DNA from: CAYLYM01 sp964387645
Lineage (GTDB): Bacteria > Calditrichota > Calditrichia > RBG-13-44-9
Length of the DNA: 18,165 nt
NCBI GenBank assembly: GCA_964387645.1
Contig: CAYLYM010000079.1
Coordinates: 1-18,165, forward strand
Direction of reading: 5' to 3'
This document shows positions 13,592 through 18,165 of the stretch, piece by piece (within the stretch, counting starts at the first letter, position 1; each line of letters opens with the position of its first letter). The notes beneath the pieces are model-generated. The model saw only the letters and a program-made list of their open reading frames with translations, searched no databases and had not been told where the DNA came from. Both the position numbers and the translations under genes were made by a program.

Positions 13592-16390
13592 TTATTGGCC
13601 GAATTTAAAATACAAAACACCGTTATAAATTCCATTCGCAAAATTCTTTATTCCCATCGGACCGGTATTTTCGGCCCTGTGAAATTTTGTTCCAATCGGA
13701 GCAATAGCGTGGAGAAATGAAATGTCTCCGCGCGGAAAAGGAGCCGCCGTATTTCTTGGATCAGGCCCGTTTTTCGGCGTAAACATACGGAAAAAAAGAT
13801 TTTCAGTTTCTGTTAAAACGGTTATGGGAGCTTCCACATTTTCGATGACTAACCAATACATATTGGCATAATAACCTTTGAACTCAGGATACTCCCATAC
13901 CTGACCGGTTATGGCATCGTTATAATCCCGTTGCCAAACCTGATAGGTGGTTCCCTTTAGTCGATTTTTCCACACCCGATATGGCCCTTTCCCGAGCCAT
14001 CGCATACCTTTCACTTTTTCTTCCGGATAATTAAAAGAAATGCCAAAGTAGTCAAAATAGCCGTGCATTCGATATTGGTATTCACATTTGACCCATCCAT
14101 TGCCGAAAATTGTCCAGCGAATATTTTTAAAATTTCCACTCCGAAAGGTCGTTTCAATGACGTATTGATTTCCCTGTTGATATGAGTGGGTTTCTGCTCC
14201 TCGTGCGCTCCCTGCAACTAAAAAAGGCCCATTTCGCAACGATATGTTCCGGCCCCGATACTCAATGTTACGAAGAATGCAGCCTCTTCGCTGGCTCTTC
14301 AAAAATGTTATTTTTAAATCAGCAGCCTGGACGATGATCTGATCATTCTCCTCCTGGCCAGTGACCTTCGCCCAGGATGATTCAATATACCGTTTGACAA
14401 AATCACCCGGTTTTTTCAAGATAAACGACCAGGTATAAATCTCACGCCCGTAAGGATCAGTTGCTTGCAGGTAAAGAGCGTCATGTTTTCGATAATTTTC
14501 AGGTAAATCCAATTTCAGATGACCAGACTCATGTGGTGGTAAATTAAGCTTTAATTTTCTTACATCCCCAGCTTGAATAAAACCATTATTTTGTTCAAAT
14601 GGCAAGGGAAAATCCGCCAGCCAATACTCAAAAGTGCATTGGTTGAGATTGATAAAGTCATAACGGTTTTCAATGGGAATCGTTCCGTCAAAATTATCGG
14701 AAAGCTCGTCAATTTTCAGGTGCACTGGCGAAAAGATTTCTTTAATAGTATAAAAACTCCCTTCTTTTTCCCGGTGAGGTCCGAGGATGCCGTCAGGAGC
14801 GTGGTTACCATCGGTGTCGATTTTGCCATTTAGATCGGTTCGTACAATACCTTCATCGGCAAATACCCACAGAAATCCGCCTGCAGCCAGCGGTTTGTTC
14901 ATGACCATATTCCAGTAGTCTTCCAGACCGGCGCCATGGCCACCATCGTACAGCCCATGAAGATATTCTGTTGGCATGAGGATATCTGGACCATCTGCCA
15001 GGGCTTTGAACATCTCAAAAGTGCGGTAATGGGTGGTATTGATGCCGTTGGCCGGTTCCCAGGGATGCAATACCAGCCGTTTTTGAATGTCGTATTTGGC
15101 ATAATCGTCTATCAGATCGTAATTGAATCCTCCCTCATTGCCATTGTCCCAGAAGATGACACAGGGGTGGTTTACATCGCGAATGACCAGTTCCCTGACC
15201 AATTTTTCTCCGATTTCGGTGGAATAGGCATCCTGCCAGCCGGTGAGTTCATCCAGCACGTACAAACCCAGCGAATCGCAAACATCCAGAAAATGTTTGT
15301 CCGGCGGGTAATGGGACATCCGCACGGCATTCATATTCATATCTTTAATAAGATTCACATCCAGGATACTGATAGCCTTGCTCAGTGTTCGCCCGGATTC
15401 CGGCCAGAAAGAGTGTCGATTCACTCCTTTTATTTTGACCTTTTGCCCATTAACAAAGATGCCTTCCCCCTGGCGCACCTCAATGGTGCGAAAACCAAAT
15501 CTCTGCTGAATAGTATGTATAACTTTCTCACCATTTCTCAAAGAAATTTCCGCAATGTAGAGGTTTGGCGTTTCGGCTGACCAGAGTTTAGGGGAAGAAA
15601 ATTTGGAGCATAGCCGTACTTTATTCTTCACTGTAATTCGTTCAGAAAAAGCTTTTCCGAATTTTTTCCCATCCAATGTTTTTAACTGGCAGGAAACCGC
15701 CTGCGCTTTTTGAATATTTTTTAAGAAAACATCGATGGCGATGGAACCGTCCGCCTGGGCATCAATGGCAACGCGGTCTATATGTTCCCGGGGATGTGCC
15801 TGGAGATAGACTGGCCGAAAGATACCGCCAAAAACCCAGAAATCGGCCTGCCGCTCCGCCTCATTTACTGATTCATCGGACGAACGCTTACTCACAGTGA
15901 CTTCCAGAAGATTTTCCTGGCCGATTTTAACCAAATGAGTAATATCGTATTTAAACTCGTAAAACGCTCCCCGATGGGTCGGACCGGCTTTTTTACCATT
16001 AATCCACACATCGGTGTCGGTCATCGAGCCTTCGAAGACGACTTCGATATGCTTGTCCTTCCAGGATGCCGGTATTTTGAATCTGTAGCGATATTTTCCT
16101 TGCTCATCGGCAGGATTAAGATCGTGTCCGTAATTGTATGTGCCAAATCCTTGCAACTCCCAGCAAGAAGGTACCGGAATGGTTGTCCATTTGCCGCTGT
16201 TCCTTCCGCCGGTACAATAAAATTCCCACTCTATCGTGTGGTCTTTGTCTTTGCCAGATAGGTAAAGGATTTCGGTTTCTTCCGCATAAACTGAGCCGGT
16301 AAAACTATTGGAAATAATCAAATAAAAAATAAAAAATAAAAAATAAAATTTTTGAATGAAGTAAGATGGCAAAGAAAAATTTTGCTTCAT
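13592..16390 (-). CDS. secreted glycoside hydrolase family 2 (beta-galactosidase-like)
   Basis: A 932-residue retaining glycosidase that would act on plant or microbial oligosaccharides outside the cytoplasm. A signal peptide (hydrophobic about 14-30) ends VYA/E at 36-37. Domains in order: jelly-roll sugar-binding (about 50-200, with PVPSCWELQGFGTYNYG and VWINGKKAGPTHRG), Ig-like linker (about 205-300), TIM barrel (about 305-560) and a C-terminal beta-sandwich resembling the LacZ small-chain domain (WLGKGPYRVWKNR). The acid/base is E419 in WDNGNEGG. The likely nucleophile is E475 in MPTEYLHG. KGVNRHSFWP and MNAVRMSHYP are GH2 hallmarks. Whether the sugar is galactose cannot be settled. AAGGTG lies near the ATG. 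GC content is higher than in most neighbours, and a heptamer repeat sits in the signal-peptide coding region. It lies 100 bases upstream of the M16 pair on the same strand, so cotranscription is possible. Confidence 0.9.
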   Translation of the reverse strand: MKQNFSLPSYFIQKFYFLFFIFYLIISNSFTGSVYAEETEILYLSGKDKDHTIEWEFYCTGGRNSGKWTTIPVPSCWELQGFGTYNYGHDLNPADEQGKYRYRFKIPASWKDKHIEVVFEGSMTDTDVWINGKKAGPTHRGAFYEFKYDITHLVKIGQENLLEVTVSKRSSDESVNEAERQADFWVFGGIFRPVYLQAHPREHIDRVAIDAQADGSIAIDVFLKNIQKAQAVSCQLKTLDGKKFGKAFSERITVKNKVRLCSKFSSPKLWSAETPNLYIAEISLRNGEKVIHTIQQRFGFRTIEVRQGEGIFVNGQKVKIKGVNRHSFWPESGRTLSKAISILDVNLIKDMNMNAVRMSHYPPDKHFLDVCDSLGLYVLDELTGWQDAYSTEIGEKLVRELVIRDVNHPCVIFWDNGNEGGFNYDLIDDYAKYDIQKRLVLHPWEPANGINTTHYRTFEMFKALADGPDILMPTEYLHGLYDGGHGAGLEDYWNMVMNKPLAAGGFLWVFADEGIVRTDLNGKIDTDGNHAPDGILGPHREKEGSFYTIKEIFSPVHLKIDELSDNFDGTIPIENRYDFINLNQCTFEYWLADFPLPFEQNNGFIQAGDVRKLKLNLPPHESGHLKLDLPENYRKHDALYLQATDPYGREIYTWSFILKKPGDFVKRYIESSWAKVTGQEENDQIIVQAADLKITFLKSQRRGCILRNIEYRGRNISLRNGPFLVAGSARGAETHSYQQGNQYVIETTFRSGNFKNIRWTIFGNGWVKCEYQYRMHGYFDYFGISFNYPEEKVKGMRWLGKGPYRVWKNRLKGTTYQVWQRDYNDAITGQVWEYPEFKGYYANMYWLVIENVEAPITVLTETENLFFRMFTPKNGPDPRNTAAPFPRGDISFLHAIAPIGTKFHRAENTGPMGIKNFANGIYNGVLYFKFGQ
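16323..16348 (-). repeat. heptanucleotide tandem repeat in the GH2 signal-peptide region
   Basis: Three perfect TAAAAAA units (16323-16329, 16330-16336, 16337-16343) are followed by a partial unit TAAAA (16344-16348). On the coding strand they encode part of the Phe/Leu/Ile-rich hydrophobic core, within about the first 25 codons. Gain or loss of one unit would shift the frame. Confidence 0.8.
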
Positions 16391-16497
16391 TTTTTCACCT
16401 TGTGTTTTGAGACTCGGACAAGAAACTTTTATTTATTTCGTTCTTTGGATAAAAAGAATTATTCGAATATGATACAGGTAAAATCAAACATTACTTT

Positions 16498-16842
16498 TTA
16501 TTGATTCACATATAAATAACGCTTTGTCTTTTGAGTTGGCGTTTTTTCAAAGGGTTTGTTATTATGAAAATCAGGCAAAATGGGAACGACAATGGCACCA
16601 ATGGTAGTAATGGCAAAATAAGCGACGACCCAGTTGGGCATATTTTCACTCAAAATAGCAAACCTGTCACCAATCGAGATATCTTGTGATCGTAAAAAAT
16701 CGGAAATTTTTATGACTTTTTCATAAAATTCTTTGTATGTAATGGATTTTGAATCTACGTAAGACAATGCCGGTCTTTCGGCAAATTTCTCGGCACTCGA
16801 TTCTAAAACTTTTTTCAAATTTTTTGTTGTTTGGGTAAGCAT
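16498..16842 (-). pseudogene. N-terminal stub of a second acyl-CoA synthetase
   Basis: The 114-codon frame begins as a normal AMP-binding long-chain acyl-CoA synthetase: FAERPALSYVDSKSITYKEF, then SIGDRFAILSENMPNWVVAYFA and TIGAIVVPILPDFH, with the position-by-position character of the family's first 93 residues. After His93 (about base 16563) the similarity stops. A polar tail NNKPFEKTPTQKTKRYLYVNQ, unlike the family, runs to the stop. Every catalytic motif (P-loop, GYGMTES, HTGD, C-terminal Lys) is absent, so it cannot be an active ligase. Start and GAGG binding site are intact, so it may still be translated. The stub differs clearly from the intact synthetase at 6991-8775, so it is not a duplicate of that gene. 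The missing remainder is replaced by the GH2 gene and its upstream region, which suggests a deletion or insertion junction. Confidence 0.8.
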
Positions 16843-17032
16843 TTTTATATCCTCACTTTACATCTTAAAAATATAATGAACAGCATTCTATTCTTCAAAT
16901 CTTTTGCTATTTAAGATTACATTCGATAGTTTATTTAAATGAATAATGAGTTCACTTTAAATAAGTATTTTTTAGTTACCCTGAGTGTTGTAATCGAAGG
17001 GCTTAGAACTTATTAAAAATCAAAAGATTCTT

Positions 17033-17064
17033 CCCCCTCTCCGACTGCTCTGTCCGAGAGGGGG
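17033..17064. repeat. GC-rich hairpin inside copy B
   Basis: CCCCCTCTC (17033-17041) is perfectly complementary to GAGAGGGGG (17056-17064). After one C/C mismatch, GAC/GTC (17043-17045/17052-17054) extends the stem to 12 pairs around a six-base loop TGCTCT. There is no T run on either side, so it is not a standard terminator. It is the most GC-rich structure in its spacer. Confidence 0.75.
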
Positions 17065-17104
17065 GTGACCAGACCGGGGCTTCCTTCATTGTGTAAGCCA
17101 TCCT

Positions 17105-17121
17105 CCATAGGAGTCCTATGG
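17105..17121. repeat. 17-base near-perfect palindrome in copy B
   Basis: CCATAGGA (17105-17112) and TCCTATGG (17114-17121) are exact reverse complements around a single G. As RNA it would need to open the centre to form a loop; as DNA it has the symmetry of a protein-binding or recombination site. Confidence 0.6.
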
Positions 17122-17212
17122 ACTTTATGGGAAAATGATACTAATAAGTAAATTACCTTTTCAGAGTGAACTCATTTATCAACTACCATAAGATGCCTAA
17201 TTACATGGGTAA

Positions 17213-17241
17213 TTGACAAATGATTCTCTTTTCCGTATATT
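17213..17241 (+). promoter_or_regulatory. sigma70-type promoter of the TSUP permease gene
   Basis: A perfect TTGACA (17213-17218), a 17-base spacer and TATATT (17236-17241) place the transcription start near 17248, leaving a leader of about 87 bases. The boxes lie about 30 bases outside the right end of repeat copy B. Confidence 0.75.
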
Positions 17242-17334
17242 CGCCGCAAACCTGGGCACGCTTTTTGTGGACAGGGCTGAAGTATCCTTGAGACTTAGTG
17301 GTAGTCCAAAACGTTTTGTGAATCAGGAATAAGT

Positions 17335-18066
17335 ATGGTACAAATTCATTTATCTTTCTATCAAATCACCAGCGCAGTTGGAATTGCAATTTTAGGAGCC
17401 ACCCTTCAGGGTAGTATTGGATTTGGTCTTGGCCTTATCTCAGTTCCCATGTTAGCACATATCTACCAGAGGTTTGTTCCAGGTCCTATTATTTTAGCGG
17501 CACTCTTGCTGAATCTTCTGATGTCATACCGTGAAAGGGAATCAATTGATATCAGAGGTTTAAAATGGCCCATGCTGGGCAGATTTTTGGGCACCTTTAT
17601 GGGAGCGGTTATTTTAACCATTGTTCCGCAACAAAAAATTTCGATTGTTTTCGGCTTAATGGTGTTGTTGGCCGTTTTCTTAAGTATCTCTGGTTTACGG
17701 TTAAGCCCGACACCGGGAAATGAGATTGGTGCAGGCACGCTTTCAGGAATAATGGCCACGGTTGCGGCTATTGGCGGACCACCGTTAGCACTCATTTATC
17801 AAAACTTGAACGGTTCGCAGTTAAGAGGCACACTTTCTGGTATTTTCGTCCTGGGAACCATTTTATCATTGGGAGCACTTGTGAGTGTTGGTAAATTCGG
17901 ATTACAGGAAATTTTTCTTGCATTCATTCTTTTTCCCGGAATCCTTATTGGCTTTCTTCTTTCCCGATTCATTACCAAATGGCTGGATAAAGGCTTTCTG
18001 CGTCCTGCTGTACTCATTGTTTCATTTATTTCTGCAATAAGTGTGATCTTGAGAAATATTTTCTAA
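17335..18066 (+). CDS. TauE/SafE-family (TSUP) membrane permease
   Basis: The 243-residue protein is an inner-membrane permease of the TSUP family (older name DUF81). Its members export sulfite, sulfoacetate or other small organosulfur anions, or import sulfur compounds; the substrate here is unknown. The two homologous halves typical of the family are visible through their signatures GATLQGSIGFGLGLISVP (about 21-38) and GIMATVAAIGGPPLALIY (about 138-155). About seven or eight hydrophobic spans are separated by short loops with basic residues (YRERESIDIRG; FITKWLDKGF). Length is normal. AGGA lies six bases before the ATG. Promoter and leader are described separately. No sulfur-metabolism gene is adjacent, and downstream bases to the window end show neither a gene nor a terminator. 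Confidence 0.88.
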   Translation: MVQIHLSFYQITSAVGIAILGATLQGSIGFGLGLISVPMLAHIYQRFVPGPIILAALLLNLLMSYRERESIDIRGLKWPMLGRFLGTFMGAVILTIVPQQKISIVFGLMVLLAVFLSISGLRLSPTPGNEIGAGTLSGIMATVAAIGGPPLALIYQNLNGSQLRGTLSGIFVLGTILSLGALVSVGKFGLQEIFLAFILFPGILIGFLLSRFITKWLDKGFLRPAVLIVSFISAISVILRNIF

Positions 18067-18165
18067 AAAAGCATTAAAAACATACTTTTATCTATTTCTT
18101 CCGATTTACGCATCCTTGTTATAAACTTCAAAAATATCTTTAAAAGAAAGAAAGATAACACAAAT

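Larger units (their letters stand above)
16945..17180. repeat. MITE/REP-like element, copy B
   Basis: The ends are inverted repeats: the first 26 bases (16945-16970) and the reverse complement of 17151-17176 agree at 21 positions, starting with a perfect 12-mer AATGAGTTCACT/AGTGAACTCATT. Inside are GTTACCCTGAG (16975-16985), CGAAGGG, TTATTAAAAAT (17010-17020), a GC-rich hairpin (17033-17064) and a palindrome (17105-17121). No open frame of note is present. I see no target-site duplication next to the ends. It shares its ends and inner blocks with copy A (1010-1167), which lacks the central hairpin portion. Confidence 0.65.
16843..17334. other. 492-base spacer between the synthetase stub and the permease
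   Basis: No gene is visible. It contains repeat copy B (16945-17180), two strong palindromes within it, and to the right the promoter and leader of the permease gene. The first 100 bases (16843-16944) are AT-rich and hold the ribosome binding site of the stub. Confidence 0.65.

Noticed and set aside
14936..15580. 214-codon plus-strand open frame opposite the GH2 catalytic region
   Set aside because: The minus strand encodes clear GH2 motifs with both catalytic glutamates; the plus-strand frame is a by-product of the richer GC composition.
16945..17180. Copy B considered as a CRISPR fragment or attachment site
   Set aside because: There are no regularly spaced direct repeats, no cas genes and no integrase or tRNA at the ends; inverted ends point to a MITE/REP-like element.
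17248..17334. Permease leader tested against TPP, cobalamin, SAM and fluoride riboswitch consensus by eye
   Set aside because: None of the diagnostic conserved segments of those classes is present.

Overview
The window is an AT-rich bacterial chromosomal segment. The organism looks Gram-negative: several products carry Sec signal peptides, two resemble outer-membrane beta-barrel proteins, and there is a tandem pair of secreted M16 peptidases. Paired M16 proteins, a single-chain dimeric-type glycyl-tRNA synthetase and short dispersed palindromic repeats would fit the FCB/Calditrichota/KSB1 part of the tree. That placement is inference; no rRNA or unambiguous marker is present.

Layout. 1-73 is the edge of a tRNA-Pro(UGG) gene on the minus strand, with a good promoter at 108-136. 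363-848 (minus) encodes a small exported barrel-like protein. 1358-5784 (minus) is a compact housekeeping cluster transcribed ksgA > mgtE > recO > glyS (rRNA dimethyltransferase, Mg2+ channel, recombination mediator, glycyl-tRNA synthetase); ksgA and mgtE are almost certainly translationally coupled. 6443-6767 holds a probable RNA polymerase omega gene (minus) and its UUCG-loop terminator. It is divergent from a long-chain acyl-CoA synthetase (6991-8775, plus). 9340-10176 (plus) is an exported protein of unknown function. 10723-13491 (minus) encodes a catalytic M16 peptidase followed by an M16 homologue that lacks the zinc motif. 13592-16390 (minus) encodes a large secreted family 2 glycoside hydrolase. 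Upstream of it, 16498-16842 (minus) is the N-terminal stub of a second acyl-CoA synthetase, cut after about 93 residues. 17335-18066 (plus) encodes a TauE/SafE-type membrane permease with a consensus-like promoter.

The four large spacers (885-1357, 5785-6467, 10177-10722, 16843-17334) are not all empty. Two of them contain related, non-coding elements with terminal inverted repeats (about 1010-1167 and 16945-17180), and a third (about 10620-10730) contains a probable decayed right half that runs into the 3' end of an M16 gene. They look like a MITE- or REP-like family. This is the most novel-looking structure here. I see no CRISPR array, phage, toxin-antitoxin or defence island, and no biosynthetic cluster.

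Functionally, the left half is translation, RNA polymerase and Mg2+ housekeeping. The right half is cell-envelope and extracellular degradation (peptidases, glycosidase), with signs of rearrangement around the glycosidase: a truncated neighbour, richer GC and an adjacent repeat element.
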